Part shown: positions 9,314-21,350 of the stretch, one piece after another
How positions within the stretch are numbered: the stretch's first letter is position 1
Layout of the letters: each line of letters starts with the position of its first letter
Assembly (NCBI RefSeq): GCF_027484365.1
Contig: NZ_JAIXTC010000008.1
Location: 28,465 to 92,464 of the forward strand
Source of the DNA: Brevundimonas sp.
GTDB taxonomy: Bacteria > Pseudomonadota > Alphaproteobacteria > Caulobacterales > Caulobacteraceae
Reading direction: 5' to 3'
Length of the DNA: 64,000 nucleotides
Program-made: the position numbers and the translations under genes
The notes under the pieces: model-generated
Database searches by the model: none
What the model was told of the DNA's origin: nothing
The model's input: the letters and a program-made list of their open reading frames with translations, nothing else

Positions 9314-9346
9314 TGAAAACGGCCCCGTCCGTCGCCGGAGGGGCCG
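9314..9346 (-). terminator. Rho-independent-type terminator between rplY and pth
   Basis: On the minus strand CGGCCCC (9346-9340) pairs with GGGGCCG (9326-9320), with additional TCC/GGA pairing inside, and is followed by TTTTC (9319-9315). It lies after the rplY stop and just before the pth start, so it could end or attenuate the rplY transcript. Confidence 0.72.
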
Positions 9347-9370
9347 CTTCCGAAGGAGTGGATCGGTCGA

Positions 9371-10045
9371 TCAGCCTTCCGACGTCTCGCCCTCATCCGC
9401 GGCGGGAACGTCGCCAGCGGCAGCCTCGGCTGCGGCCTGTTCTTCGGCGATCGTCTCTTCGTCGTGGGCGGCCGAAATGCCGGCCGACGAGGTCTTGATC
9501 GAGGCGATCACGAAGTCGCGGTCGGTGATGGTCGGCTTGACGTCCGAGGGGACCTTGACGTCCGACCAGCGGATGGTGTCGCCCAGCTTGTGGCCGGCCA
9601 GGTCGACGACCAGGTCTTCCGGGATGTGGTTGGCGGGGACCAGGATCTCGACCGAGTGACGGACGATCTCGAGCGAACCGCCCTGACGGAAGGCCTTGCA
9701 CTGGTCTTCATTGATGAAGTGGACCTGGACCTCGATCTTGACGTCGGCGTTCTCGTCGACGCGCATCAGGTCGAAGTGAAGCGGGCGGTCCGACACGGGG
9801 TCGAACTGCACGTCCTTGGCGATGACCGGCTGGCTCTCTTCGCCGTACTTCAGCGTGACCAGGTGGCCCAGCAGCTTGCCGGTGTACAGGTTCTTGCGGA
9901 AATCCTTCTCGTTGACCGAGATGGCGACGGGGGCCTTGCCGCCGCCGTACAGGATGCCCGGAACGGCGCCCGAGCGACGGGCTGCGCGCGCGCCGCCGGT
10001 GCCGGTGTTCTCGCGGACATCCACGTTCAGAATGATCTCGGCCAT
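9371..10045 (-). CDS. rplY: 50S ribosomal protein L25 (CTC family)
   Basis: A 224-residue long-form L25 that binds 5S rRNA. The N-terminal L25 domain (residues 1-95) contains the RxxGxGGAxAxRRxGxVPGILYG signature. The C-terminal CTC/TL5 domain is about residues 100-190. An acidic tail (EETIAEEQAAAEAAAG) follows, common in alphaproteobacteria. It precedes pth on the minus strand. Confidence 0.96.
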   Translation of the reverse strand: MAEIILNVDVRENTGTGGARAARRSGAVPGILYGGGKAPVAISVNEKDFRKNLYTGKLLGHLVTLKYGEESQPVIAKDVQFDPVSDRPLHFDLMRVDENADVKIEVQVHFINEDQCKAFRQGGSLEIVRHSVEILVPANHIPEDLVVDLAGHKLGDTIRWSDVKVPSDVKPTITDRDFVIASIKTSSAGISAAHDEETIAEEQAAAEAAAGDVPAADEGETSEG

Positions 10046-10179
10046 CTGGCTCGCCTCAACAACAAAAACGCCTGCGCCGACATTGCGGCCCGCGCGGCGG
10101 GGTCATGGACCCTCGAATTCAAGAGCGCGGGTCATTACACGCAAGAGCCCGCGTGTGCAACCGAGTCTGAACGCTGATG

Positions 10180-11262
10180 TCAGTTCGGCGTCGGCGAGGT
10201 CGCCGCAAGCGAGGCCGTCGCCGCCTCTGCGGCAACTCCCACAGGGGCCGGCGTGACCTCTGCCGTGGCGATCGTCGGGTTCACAGGGACCGGAATCGTC
10301 GCCGCCGTGGCGCAGGTCGCGAGATCGCGCACGATGTGGCGACCGAGGCAGAACATGTCCTCGTAGCTGGGTCGCGCGGCGGCCAGGCACTGGAACAGGT
10401 TCAGCTTGGACATATCCAGACAGAATTGGGCGTTGGTCTCGATCGACAGGGCCTCGGTGTTGGCGCGGGCGTCGTCGCCCGCTGCCCCCATGGCCGCCAG
10501 GGCCGCGATGGCCAGGGCGTTGACGACGGCGGGGGTGTAGGGCGGGCCGTTTTGGGCCGGAGCGAGGTTCAGGCCCGTCCCGCTGTTGGCGGCGGCGAAC
10601 AGGCGCGCCGATTCCTCGGCGGACGGCAGCATCTGGATGGCGGAGATGGTCTTGACCGATTCAAGGCGGACTTCGCGGCTGGGGATCGGCGTCACGGCCC
10701 AGCGGCGGCGCGGATCGCGGCGTTCCTGGATCGTATAGGCGTCCTGCTCCACGCCGTCGGCGATGGCGGTCAGGGCGACGATATCCTGGTTCAGGGTCGC
10801 GATGATCAGGCCTGCGGCGACATCGGCACCCGGCAGATTGGCGGCATAGGCGGGGTCGCGGATGATGTTGGCGATCACGTCGGCCCGTTGCTGCGGATCG
10901 TTGACGTAGCTGCGCACCCCCGCGACGAACTCCGGCGACTGGAGCGCCAGGATCGAGGCGTAGGCGATCATGCCGCGCGACAGGGTGGCCGGGTCGTAGG
11001 CTGCGCCCTTGCGCATGGCCGCCTGGATCGATTCGGCGTCCTGGAAACCGCCGGCCTGGATGGTGCCGACCTCGCGGATGAAGGTGACGTAGATCGACGC
11101 GGCCTGGGCCACGCCCTCGTTGAGGGTCACGGCCGGCGGCGGCGGCGGGGGTGGCGGGGGCGGGGGCGGCGCGACCGGTTCGGGCGTGCTGCAGGAGGCC
11201 AGGATGGCGGCTGCGGCGGCGACGGCGATAGCGAGGCCGCGACGCGGAAGTGCCAGACGCAT
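10180..11262 (-). CDS. Putative lipoprotein, paralogue of the adjacent upstream gene
   Basis: A 360-residue protein. The start at 11262 gives a proper signal peptide with lipobox (AILASC); a run of about 14 prolines follows. The rest is mostly helical with no family I recognise. It shares long blocks with the next gene upstream: SRGMIAYASILALQSPEF, SKLNLFQCLAAARPSYEDMF and CLGRH.VRDLATCA. The cysteine pairs near the C-terminus suggest disulfides in the periplasm. The two copies probably arose by tandem duplication. Confidence 0.8.
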   Translation of the reverse strand: MRLALPRRGLAIAVAAAAAILASCSTPEPVAPPPPPPPPPPPPAVTLNEGVAQAASIYVTFIREVGTIQAGGFQDAESIQAAMRKGAAYDPATLSRGMIAYASILALQSPEFVAGVRSYVNDPQQRADVIANIIRDPAYAANLPGADVAAGLIIATLNQDIVALTAIADGVEQDAYTIQERRDPRRRWAVTPIPSREVRLESVKTISAIQMLPSAEESARLFAAANSGTGLNLAPAQNGPPYTPAVVNALAIAALAAMGAAGDDARANTEALSIETNAQFCLDMSKLNLFQCLAAARPSYEDMFCLGRHIVRDLATCATAATIPVPVNPTIATAEVTPAPVGVAAEAATASLAATSPTPN

Positions 11263-11395
11263 GGTGATTTTCCCCACAAGGATGCAACAGCGCTCCGCCG
11301 GCGCCGTCGTCATGTCGGCTTATAAGCCTTCCCCAAGGTTTTCCGATCGTTAATCGCCGCCCGACCGTTCAACTCTCCGGCGCCTCCCGGCCTGG

Positions 11396-12628
11396 CTAGC
11401 CGTTGGGACCGGCGTTCAGACGCTGGGTCGCCGACTGTCCGGGCGGGGGAGTTGCGGGCGTCGTCGCCGGCGCCGGCGCGGCCTGGAGCGGGGTCGGGAC
11501 GACGGGCGGCTCCGGGGGCGTCGAGGGGGGAAGCGGCTCCGGCGTGATCGCGGGCGAACGCGCCGGGGTCGGGCTGCGTCCGCCGCTCTGGGTCGGATTG
11601 CCTACGGTGATGATCGCAGCGGGCAGGGCGGCGCCTCGAGCGCAGGTCGACAGGTCACGGATCACGTGTCGGCCCAGGCAGAACATGTCCTCATAGGTCG
11701 GCCGGGCAGCCGCCAGACACTGGAACAGGTTCAGCTTGGAGCTGGCCAGACAGTCCTGGCTGGCGCGGTCGTACTGCAGGGCGTCGGTATTGGCCCGGGC
11801 GTTGTCGCCGGCGGCCCCGAGGGCGGCGAGGGCGGCCATGGCGATGGCGTTGGTCACCGAGGGGGCATAGGGCGCGCGCCGCGTACGCCCGGCCGTCACG
11901 CCCAGGCCTGATCCGCTGTTGGAGGCCGCATAGAGCCGGGCGGTCTCGGAACCCGACGGCGCCACCGGGCGCGACAGGTCCTTGATCGCCTGAAGCCGGC
12001 CCTCGCGGTCCGCCGGGGTGGCGCGGCCCCAGCCGTTCCGCTGATCGCCCGCATACTGGATGTTATAGGCGTCGCTCTCCACCGAGTCGGCGGCCGAGCT
12101 CAGCGCCACGATGTCGGCTTCCAGCACCGCCATGACCAGGCTGGCCGCGGCCTCGGCGCCGGGCAGGGTCGAGGCGTACTCCGGGTTCGCGACGATACGG
12201 TCGATGATCTGACGCCGCGCCGCGGGCTCGGCTCCGGCCTGTCTGACGCCAGAAACGAACTCCGGCGACTGCAGCGCCAGGATGGAGGCATAGGCGACCA
12301 GGCCACGAGAAATCTGGTTGGCGTCGTAGGCCGCGCCGCGACGCAGGGCCGCCTGCACCGCTGCGGGGCTGGCGAAGCCTCCCCGGATCGTCGCCATGTC
12401 GCGGGTGAAGGTCAGATAGACGGCTGCCGACTGGGCCACGCTGTCGTTCAGGGCGACGGGAGGCGGCAGGCGGGCGGCGATGGCCGCGGCCTCCTGCGCC
12501 GCCGCGATCGCGGCGACCCGCATCTCCTCGGCCTGCAGTTCCGCCCGGCTGGGGCCACAACTCGTCAGCAGTCCAGCGACCGCGAGGGCGACCAGGGTCG
12601 GGCCCTGGCTACGGAAGGAAAGACGCAT
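11396..12628 (-). CDS. Putative lipoprotein, tandem paralogue
   Basis: A 410-residue protein with a lipobox signal (AGLLTSC) and an Ala/Glu-rich helix (residues 28-50) where its paralogue has polyproline. A conserved core contains SRGLVAYASILALQSPEF and SKLNLFQCLAAARPTYEDMF; a long Pro/Thr/Ala-rich tail ends the protein. The function is unknown. It is 133 bases upstream of the second copy on the same strand. Confidence 0.82.
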   Translation of the reverse strand: MRLSFRSQGPTLVALAVAGLLTSCGPSRAELQAEEMRVAAIAAAQEAAAIAARLPPPVALNDSVAQSAAVYLTFTRDMATIRGGFASPAAVQAALRRGAAYDANQISRGLVAYASILALQSPEFVSGVRQAGAEPAARRQIIDRIVANPEYASTLPGAEAAASLVMAVLEADIVALSSAADSVESDAYNIQYAGDQRNGWGRATPADREGRLQAIKDLSRPVAPSGSETARLYAASNSGSGLGVTAGRTRRAPYAPSVTNAIAMAALAALGAAGDNARANTDALQYDRASQDCLASSKLNLFQCLAAARPTYEDMFCLGRHVIRDLSTCARGAALPAAIITVGNPTQSGGRSPTPARSPAITPEPLPPSTPPEPPVVPTPLQAAPAPATTPATPPPGQSATQRLNAGPNG

Positions 12629-12706
12629 TGGAAGTCCCCGAAATCTTGCTGCGACTGAAACTTCCAGTCCGGCGGTTTTGAGGCAAGGCGAGCGACGTTT
12701 TCGTGA

Positions 12707-13639
12707 TCAGTCGAACAGTTTGGAGACCGATTCCTCGTTGGCGATCCGGCGGATGGCCTCGCCGATCAGGGGCGCGACCGGGACCGTCCGGATTTTGGAG
12801 CAGGACAGCACCTCATGCGGCTGCTCGATGGAATCGGTGATGACCAGTTCTTTCAGCGGGCCGTCGGTGACGCGCTGGACCGCCGGGCCCGACAGGACGC
12901 CGTGGCTGATGTAGGCCGAGACCTCCGTCGCGCCGGCCGCGATCAGGGCCTTGGCCGCGTTGACCAGGGTGCCGCCCGAATCGACGATGTCATCGAACAG
13001 GATGCATTCGCGGCCAGAAACGTCGCCGATGATGTTCATGACCTCGCTCTCGCCCGCCCTGGGGCGCCGCTTGTCGACGATGGCCAGATCGACGTTCAGG
13101 CGCTCGGCCAGGGACCGGGCGCGCACCACGCCGCCGACGTCGGGCGACACGATCATCAGATTGCCGCGCGTGTAGCGATCCTTGATGTCCTGGGCCAGCA
13201 CCGGGGTGGCGACCAGGTTGTCGGTCGGGATGTCGAAGAAACCCTGAATCTGGCCGGCGTGCAGGTCCATGGTCAGGACCCGGTCCGCGCCGGCGCGAGT
13301 GATCATGTTCGCCACCAGCTTGGCAGAGATGGGCGTGCGCCCGCCGGTCTTCCGGTCCTGACGGGCATAGCCGAAATAGGGCATGACCGCCGTGATCCGC
13401 CGCGCCGAGGCCCTGACAAGGGCGTCGATGCAGATCAGCAGCTCCATCAGGTTGTCGTTGGCCGGATAGGAGGTCGACTGGATCACGAAGACGTCCTCGC
13501 CCCGGACGTTCTCCTCGATCATCGCGAACACCTCGTTGTCAGCGAAGCGTTTCACCTGGGCCTTGGTGAGGGGCATGTCGAGGTGATCGGCTATGGCCTG
13601 GGCCAACGACCGGTTCGAGTTGCCAGCAAGCAGCTTCAT
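12707..13639 (-). CDS. prs: Ribose-phosphate pyrophosphokinase (PRPP synthetase)
   Basis: A 310-residue cytosolic enzyme making PRPP from ribose 5-phosphate and ATP, feeding purine, pyrimidine, His, Trp and NAD synthesis. Family motifs are [32 protein letters not shown], the [11 protein letters not shown] metal/ribose-phosphate region, and the PRPP-binding loop [12 protein letters not shown]. Length and end-to-end similarity are typical of the class I enzyme. Confidence 0.97.
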   Translation of the reverse strand: MKLLAGNSNRSLAQAIADHLDMPLTKAQVKRFADNEVFAMIEENVRGEDVFVIQSTSYPANDNLMELLICIDALVRASARRITAVMPYFGYARQDRKTGGRTPISAKLVANMITRAGADRVLTMDLHAGQIQGFFDIPTDNLVATPVLAQDIKDRYTRGNLMIVSPDVGGVVRARSLAERLNVDLAIVDKRRPRAGESEVMNIIGDVSGRECILFDDIVDSGGTLVNAAKALIAAGATEVSAYISHGVLSGPAVQRVTDGPLKELVITDSIEQPHEVLSCSKIRTVPVAPLIGEAIRRIANEESVSKLFD

Positions 13640-13841
13640 CCGGTCATCCTTTCGCCGTCATCGGGCCGCCAATGACGTCAGTTCCGTCTTGCGCGCTCTT
13701 TAGCAGCGCGTCGGCCCGTATCAAGCCGTGATTGCCTGACCCGGCGCATGGCGCGTTGCGAACGCCGATGTTAGAGAACGCGATCTTGATACCCGGCGAG
13801 CCTCGCGGCCCCGTCCGGGCGGCGTGTGATGAGGTTCCAGG

Positions 13842-14702
13842 TTGCCGAATTCCTTCCAGTCTTCGTCCGTTTCGCGCCCGGTCGGCGTTGTCCTGATCGC
13901 TCTGGCGGCGGTGCTGACGCTGTCGGCATGCAACGGCGGCCGTGCCCGTCCGCGCCTGGCCTATGAGGAGCGTCCGGTCGAGCTGCTCTACAACACAGGC
14001 TACGAGCGGCTGCAGCGCCAACGCTGGGCCGACGCCGTGGACTATTTCCAGGAAGTGGAGCGTCAGCATCCGTATTCGGAATGGTCGCGTCGCGCGATCC
14101 TGATGCAGATCTACGCCTACTACCAGAACGGCAGTTACGAAGAATCGATCGCTGCGGCGGACCGGTTCATCCAGCTGTTCCCGGGCAGCCCTTCGGCCGC
14201 CTACGCCTTCTACATGCGGGCGACCTGCCACTTCGAGCAGATCGTGGATGTGGGCCGCGACCAGAATCAGGCTGAACAGGCGCTGGCCGGCCTGCGCGAC
14301 GTCGCCCGCCGCTATCCCAATTCGTCCTACGCCACCGATGCGGTCGTGAAGATCGACATGGTCAACGACCAGCTGGCCGGCAAGGAAATGAACATCGGCC
14401 GCTACTACCAGCGCGCCAACCAGCCTCTGGCCGCCATCGGTCGCTACAAGGCCGTGATCGACAACGAGGCCTTCCAGCGGACCTCGCATACGCCCGAAGC
14501 CCTGTACCGTCTGGTCGAGGTCTATCTGACGCTCGGTCTCAAGGACGAGGCGGAACGCAACGGCGCCGTGCTCGGCTTCAACTATCCGGGCAGCCCCTGG
14601 TACGCCGAAGCCTACGCCTTGCTGACCGAGGACGGCCGCCCGCCGGAGACGGCCCCGACCGGCGAGCGTGAAAGCTGGCTGCGACGGATTATTCCGGGCT
14701 GA
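13842..14702 (+). CDS. bamD: Outer-membrane protein assembly factor BamD
   Basis: A 286-residue lipoprotein of the BAM complex, which inserts beta-barrel proteins into the outer membrane. The lipobox is LTLSAC at about residue 30, followed by TPR-like helices (LYNTGYERLQRQRWADAVDYFQ, then PYSEWSRRAILMQIYAYY) as in BamD/ComL. The start is a TTG at 13842, the only candidate that keeps the signal peptide in frame. It reads toward recN, with a 70-base gap, a pairing common in Caulobacterales. Confidence 0.95.
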   Translation: MPNSFQSSSVSRPVGVVLIALAAVLTLSACNGGRARPRLAYEERPVELLYNTGYERLQRQRWADAVDYFQEVERQHPYSEWSRRAILMQIYAYYQNGSYEESIAAADRFIQLFPGSPSAAYAFYMRATCHFEQIVDVGRDQNQAEQALAGLRDVARRYPNSSYATDAVVKIDMVNDQLAGKEMNIGRYYQRANQPLAAIGRYKAVIDNEAFQRTSHTPEALYRLVEVYLTLGLKDEAERNGAVLGFNYPGSPWYAEAYALLTEDGRPPETAPTGERESWLRRIIPG

Positions 14703-14772
14703 CCGTTCCCGGCCTGTTCTGGTCTAGAGTGTCGGCGATGACGAATCGCCCCCGCCTCATGGCGTCTGCCCC

Positions 14773-16473
14773 ATGCTGACAAGTCTTTCGATCCGCGACG
14801 TGGTGCTGGTCGACGTCCTCGATCTGGAGGTCGACGAGGGACTGACCGTACTGACCGGCGAGACCGGGGCCGGCAAGTCGATCATTCTCGACGCCCTGGG
14901 CCTGGCGCTGGGAGGGCGAGGGGAGGCGGGCCTGGTCCGTTCCGGCGCAAAACAAGCCGTGGCCACCGCCGTCTTCACCGCGCCCGACGACGACGAACTG
15001 CTCGACCTGATCCGGGAGAAGGGGTTCGAGATCACTCCGGGCGCCGACCTGATCCTGCGTCGCGCCCTGTCCGCGGATGGCCGGAGCCGGGCCTGGGTCA
15101 ATGACCAGCCGGCAGGAGTAGGGGCCCTGCGGGAGATCGGCGCCCGCCTGGTCGAGGTGCACGGCCAGCATGAAACCGTCGGCCTGCTGGACTGGAAGAC
15201 CCATCGCGGATTGCTGGACGCCTATGGGGGCCTGGCGCCGCAGCTCGGCGGGGTCGCCGCTGCGTCCGAAAGGCTGAAGGCCGCCGAGGCGAAGCTGGAA
15301 GGCCTGCGCGCCGCCGCTGCCGATGCCGCAGCCCGGGCCGAAGAGATCGCCCTGAACCTCGCCGACCTCGACGCCCTGGATCCGCGCGAGGACGAGGAGA
15401 CCGAGCTGGCCGGCGAGCGCGCCGTGCTGGGCGCGGCGGAAAAGGCCGTGGCGGATCTCGTGGATGCCCGCACCAGCCTCGGCGGCGACAAGCTGAGCCA
15501 GAAACTGTCCGCTGCCCTCCGCGCCGTCGAGCATGCGCGCCAGCGGGCGACCCAGGCCGGTGTCGAGGCCGATCACCCCGTCCTGGTCCGCCTGACGTCG
15601 GCGGCCGAGGCCATCGACCGAACCATGGTCGAGGCCGCCGAGGCCATCGCCGAGGTCGACGCCGCCGCCAACGCCTTCGACTTCGAGCCCGGCCGCCTGG
15701 ACAAGGCCGAAGAGCGGCTGTTCGCCCTGCGCGCCGCCGCCCGCAAGCTGAACACCACCGTCCACGCCCTGCCCGCCCTGCGCATCTCCCTGCGCGAACA
15801 GTTGCGACTGATCGAGGACGGGGCAGAGGCGATCACGAACGCCGCCCGCGATGCGGCCGTGGCGCGCGAGACCTATGACGTCACAGCCAGCCTGCTCAGC
15901 TCCGGCCGCGAAGCCGCCGCAGACCGTCTGGCCAGGGCGGTGATGGAGGAACTCGGCCCGCTGAAGCTGGATCGCGCCCGCTTCCGCGTGGCTCTGGAGC
16001 CGGTCGCCGAGGGACGTCGCGGCCCGCTGGGCGTCGAAACCGCCCGGTTCGAGATCGCCACCAACGCCGGCACGCCGTTCGGCCCTCTGGACGCCATCGC
16101 CTCGGGTGGCGAACTGGCCCGCTTCGCCCTGGCCATGAAGGCGGCGCTGGCGGGGCGCGAGGACCAGCGCCAGCCGGTGATGATCTTCGACGAGGTCGAT
16201 CAGGGGGTCGGCGGCGCCGTGGCCGAGGCCGTCGGCCAGCGCCTGAAGCGCCTCTCGAACGGCGCCCAGGTCCTGGTCGTGACCCACAGCCCCCAGGTCG
16301 CCGCGCGCGGTCACGCCCACTGGAAGGTCCGCAAGGCCGACGCAGCCGGCGTGACCACCACCACCGTCGATACGCTCGACGACACGGCCCGCCGCGAAGA
16401 GATCGCCCGCATGCTGTCCGGCGCCGTTGTCACCGAGGAAGCCCGCGCCGCCGCCCGGTCCCTGATCGGCTGA
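14773..16473 (+). CDS. recN: DNA repair protein RecN
   Basis: A 566-residue SMC-like ATPase acting in recombinational repair of double-strand breaks. The Walker A GETGAGKSII is at residues 31-40, a long Ala/Glu-rich coiled coil occupies about 155-365, the ABC signature lies in IASGGELARFALAMK, and Walker B is VMIFDEVDQGVGG. Family length matches. The start ATG gives MLTSLSIRDVVLVD, the expected N-terminus. Confidence 0.97.
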   Translation: MLTSLSIRDVVLVDVLDLEVDEGLTVLTGETGAGKSIILDALGLALGGRGEAGLVRSGAKQAVATAVFTAPDDDELLDLIREKGFEITPGADLILRRALSADGRSRAWVNDQPAGVGALREIGARLVEVHGQHETVGLLDWKTHRGLLDAYGGLAPQLGGVAAASERLKAAEAKLEGLRAAAADAAARAEEIALNLADLDALDPREDEETELAGERAVLGAAEKAVADLVDARTSLGGDKLSQKLSAALRAVEHARQRATQAGVEADHPVLVRLTSAAEAIDRTMVEAAEAIAEVDAAANAFDFEPGRLDKAEERLFALRAAARKLNTTVHALPALRISLREQLRLIEDGAEAITNAARDAAVARETYDVTASLLSSGREAAADRLARAVMEELGPLKLDRARFRVALEPVAEGRRGPLGVETARFEIATNAGTPFGPLDAIASGGELARFALAMKAALAGREDQRQPVMIFDEVDQGVGGAVAEAVGQRLKRLSNGAQVLVVTHSPQVAARGHAHWKVRKADAAGVTTTTVDTLDDTARREEIARMLSGAVVTEEARAAARSLIG

Positions 16474-16808
16474 CGCCTCTACGCACGGCGCGCGTGTGCT
16501 AGGGTTCGCATGTACCGGGGAGTTGTCATGTCGTACGCCGCTGTCCTCGCCGCCTCCGCCCAGGTCGACCCCGGCGCCGACATGGGGGGCCTTCCCGTGC
16601 GTTCTGAATGTCTCTAACGGCCCGGGAACCAAAAACTTTCCGGCTTAGATTTTCTCCGCATCCAGGCCCGTCTGTGCCTTGAGGCGGGCGGTGCGCCGAC
16701 AGCCGGTCTGGAGGGCGTTAGAAAATCTATCAATCGACCGACACTATCTGGCGCGCGGAATGCTGCACCGCACGCTAGATGCGATGGCCTCACTTCGGGG
16801 CAATCACG
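16474..16808 (+). other. Intergenic region with no supported gene; small inverted repeat
   Basis: A 335-base gap between recN and a TonB receptor. It has a 29-codon reading frame (16528-16617, MSYAAVLAASAQVDP...) with no recognisable homology, and a 9-base inverted repeat AGATTTTCT (16647-16655) / AGAAAATCT (16720-16728) separated by 64 bases. It probably holds the receptor promoter, but I cannot assign -35/-10 boxes confidently. Confidence 0.4.
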
Positions 16809-19475
<2,667 letters not shown>

Positions 19476-19483
19476 GGTCCGCC

Positions 19484-20602
19484 GTGACCCCGACTTCCAG
19501 CTTGTCCCGCCGTTTCCTCCTCGGCGGCGGGACGGGGCTGGCCGGCGCCGCGCTTCTGGGGAGCGCGGCGCCGGCGACAGCCCGCCAGACATCGTCGGCG
19601 CCGATCCGGCTGAGCCTGAACGAGAACCCCTGGGGACCTTCGCCGACGGTCGAGCCGGCCATCCGCTCCGCGCTCGGCCGGGTGAACCGTTATGTCGAGG
19701 GGGAACAGAACGATCTGATCGCCGTCATCGCAGCGCTTGAGGGCGTAAACCCGGACCAGATCATTCTCGGCGAGGTCCTGGCGCCGCTGGGCCTGCAACT
19801 GGCTCTGAAGGGCGGGGCGGCCAGCCGCTTCGTCTATTCGGCGCCGGGTTACGCAGGCTTCACTGACGCGGCCGCTGCGGTGGGCGGCCGGATCGTCGGC
19901 GTGCCTCTGAACGACCGGCTGGAGAACGACCTTCCAGCCCTGCTCGCTGCCCTCGAAGACCGCACCGAGGCCCTGTTCCTCGTCAATCCGCACAATCCGT
20001 CCGGCACGGTCAGCGATCCGGCCGCGCTGCGCGCCTACCTGCTGGAGGCGTCCGCGAAGACCCTGGTGATCGTTGACGAGGCCTACCTCGAATACACCGA
20101 CGACTTCGCGGGACGCACGGCGGTCGGGCTGGTGCGTGACGGCGCCAACCTGGTCGTGTTCCGCACCCTGGCCAAGGTCTATGGACTGGCGGGCCTGCAG
20201 GCGGGCTACGCCGTCGCCCCGGCCGCGCTCGCATCGGAGCTGAAAGCCAAAGGCGTGGGCGCGCCGCACAGTCTGGACCAGCTGACCCTTGCGGCCTCGA
20301 CGGCGGCCCTGACCGATCAGGCCCACGTCCACCGGGTCGCGGCAGAGACAGCGCGTGAGCGCGACCTCTGGCACGCCGAGCTCGACGCACGCGGCTGGCC
20401 CCGAACGCAATCCCGGGCGAACTTCGTGTTCTTCAGGTCCGGCCGCCCGCACGCCGAACTCGCCGCCGCCCTCGCCGCCGAGGGCATCATAGTCGGCCGC
20501 GCCAATCCGCCCCTGACGGACTGGACCCGCGTCACCCTCGGCCTGCCGGAAGAAAACCGAAGGGCGCGCGAGGCCGTTCTCAGGCTGGGACGTGCGGTCT
20601 AA
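19484..20602 (+). CDS. Tat-exported PLP-dependent aminotransferase (histidinol-phosphate aminotransferase-like)
   Basis: A 372-residue fold-type I PLP enzyme of the class I/II aminotransferases. Motifs are LSLNENPWGPSP near the N-terminus, NPHNPSGT, VIVDEAYLEY (PLP-pyridine Asp) and FRTLAKVYGLAGLQ (PLP Lys). Unlike cytosolic HisC it begins with a twin-arginine signal (SRRFLLGG, residues 8-15, followed by a hydrophobic Ala/Gly stretch), so it is predicted to be exported folded with PLP bound. The start is GTG. It probably acts on a compound in the periplasm rather than in histidine synthesis. Confidence 0.88.
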   Translation: MTPTSSLSRRFLLGGGTGLAGAALLGSAAPATARQTSSAPIRLSLNENPWGPSPTVEPAIRSALGRVNRYVEGEQNDLIAVIAALEGVNPDQIILGEVLAPLGLQLALKGGAASRFVYSAPGYAGFTDAAAAVGGRIVGVPLNDRLENDLPALLAALEDRTEALFLVNPHNPSGTVSDPAALRAYLLEASAKTLVIVDEAYLEYTDDFAGRTAVGLVRDGANLVVFRTLAKVYGLAGLQAGYAVAPAALASELKAKGVGAPHSLDQLTLAASTAALTDQAHVHRVAAETARERDLWHAELDARGWPRTQSRANFVFFRSGRPHAELAAALAAEGIIVGRANPPLTDWTRVTLGLPEENRRAREAVLRLGRAV

Positions 20603-20687
20603 AGCCTGATCCGTTGAGGAGGAATCGCTACGCGATTCCGCCAATTCGGTGAGTCAGGCGCCAGCTATGTGCGAGAGCGATCAGGCT
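20603..20687. terminator. Nested palindromes between convergent genes (bidirectional terminator or repeat)
   Basis: The outer arms AGCCTGATC (20603-20611) and GATCAGGCT (20679-20687) are exact complements. Inside is a perfect 8-base hairpin GGAATCGC (20621-20628) / GCGATTCC (20632-20639) with a 3-base loop. It fills the gap between two convergent genes. The composition (AATCGC core) differs from the GC-rich surroundings and suggests a dispersed repeat used as a terminator. Confidence 0.6.
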
Positions 20688-21209
20688 CTAGCGCGCGCAC
20701 ACCGGCGACGGGGCCGGGGTGTCTTCATTGGCGATCCAGCAGGCGCTGTCGCGCTTGTCGCGACGATAGGTCCCCCCGATCGGAACGCGCTCATCGGGGC
20801 CGAAGACCTCGAACAGGCCGCCTTCGCCGTCCGAGATCACCATGCGGAGGGCGATGTCCGGGCCATCCAGCTGGAAGCTGCCGTCGCCGAACAAGGGCGT
20901 GAATGTGCAGTTGGTCTCAGGGGCTGTCCCGACCTGGCAGCGGATCTGGCGCGCGCGGCCGGGGTTGTCCTCGGCGCTGATCGGCACGGGGGTGTAGCCG
21001 GCAGTCTGGGCCGGCGGCTTGGCCGAGGTCGGGCCGGTCGGTGTGGGCGGCGCTGCGGCAGGCTTGGCGGCGGGCTCCGCTGCAACCCCTGCGGTCGGAG
21101 CGGTCGCGGACGCATCCGAGGCTGGTGCGTCGACTGAGCTCTCGGCCTGGCTGCAGCCAGTGACTACCAATGCCGCCGTGCAGGCCGCAGCCAAGATGAT
21201 CGAGCGCAT
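20688..21209 (-). CDS. Putative lipoprotein, unknown function
   Basis: A 173-residue protein with a lipobox (ALVVTGC, Cys about residue 19), an Ala/Pro-rich linker of about 55 residues, and a compact C-terminal domain with four cysteines (QIRCQVGTAPETNC, RDSACWI, SPVCAR). The even number of cysteines suggests two disulfides in the periplasm. No family recognised. It is convergent with the Tat aminotransferase gene. Confidence 0.75.
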   Translation of the reverse strand: MRSIILAAACTAALVVTGCSQAESSVDAPASDASATAPTAGVAAEPAAKPAAAPPTPTGPTSAKPPAQTAGYTPVPISAEDNPGRARQIRCQVGTAPETNCTFTPLFGDGSFQLDGPDIALRMVISDGEGGLFEVFGPDERVPIGGTYRRDKRDSACWIANEDTPAPSPVCAR

Positions 21210-21350
21210 CGTCTTCCCTCCGTGATCGTCGATGTGTCAGATCTCCACTGTTCACCAAGCCCGGACGCGGGTCCAGCCCGCCGATGGTTGGAGACCGGTT
21301 TCGTCAGACGGGTGCGCCCCGTCTGGGGCCCGGGCGCGATGACGCCGGTG

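Noticed and set aside
11120..11353. Glycine-rich frame opposite the polyproline lipoprotein
   Set aside because: It is simply the complement of the CCN proline run, with no other supporting feature.
16528..16617. 29-codon frame between recN and the TonB receptor
   Set aside because: Too short, no homology recognised and no coupling to a neighbour; left as a note in the intergenic entry.
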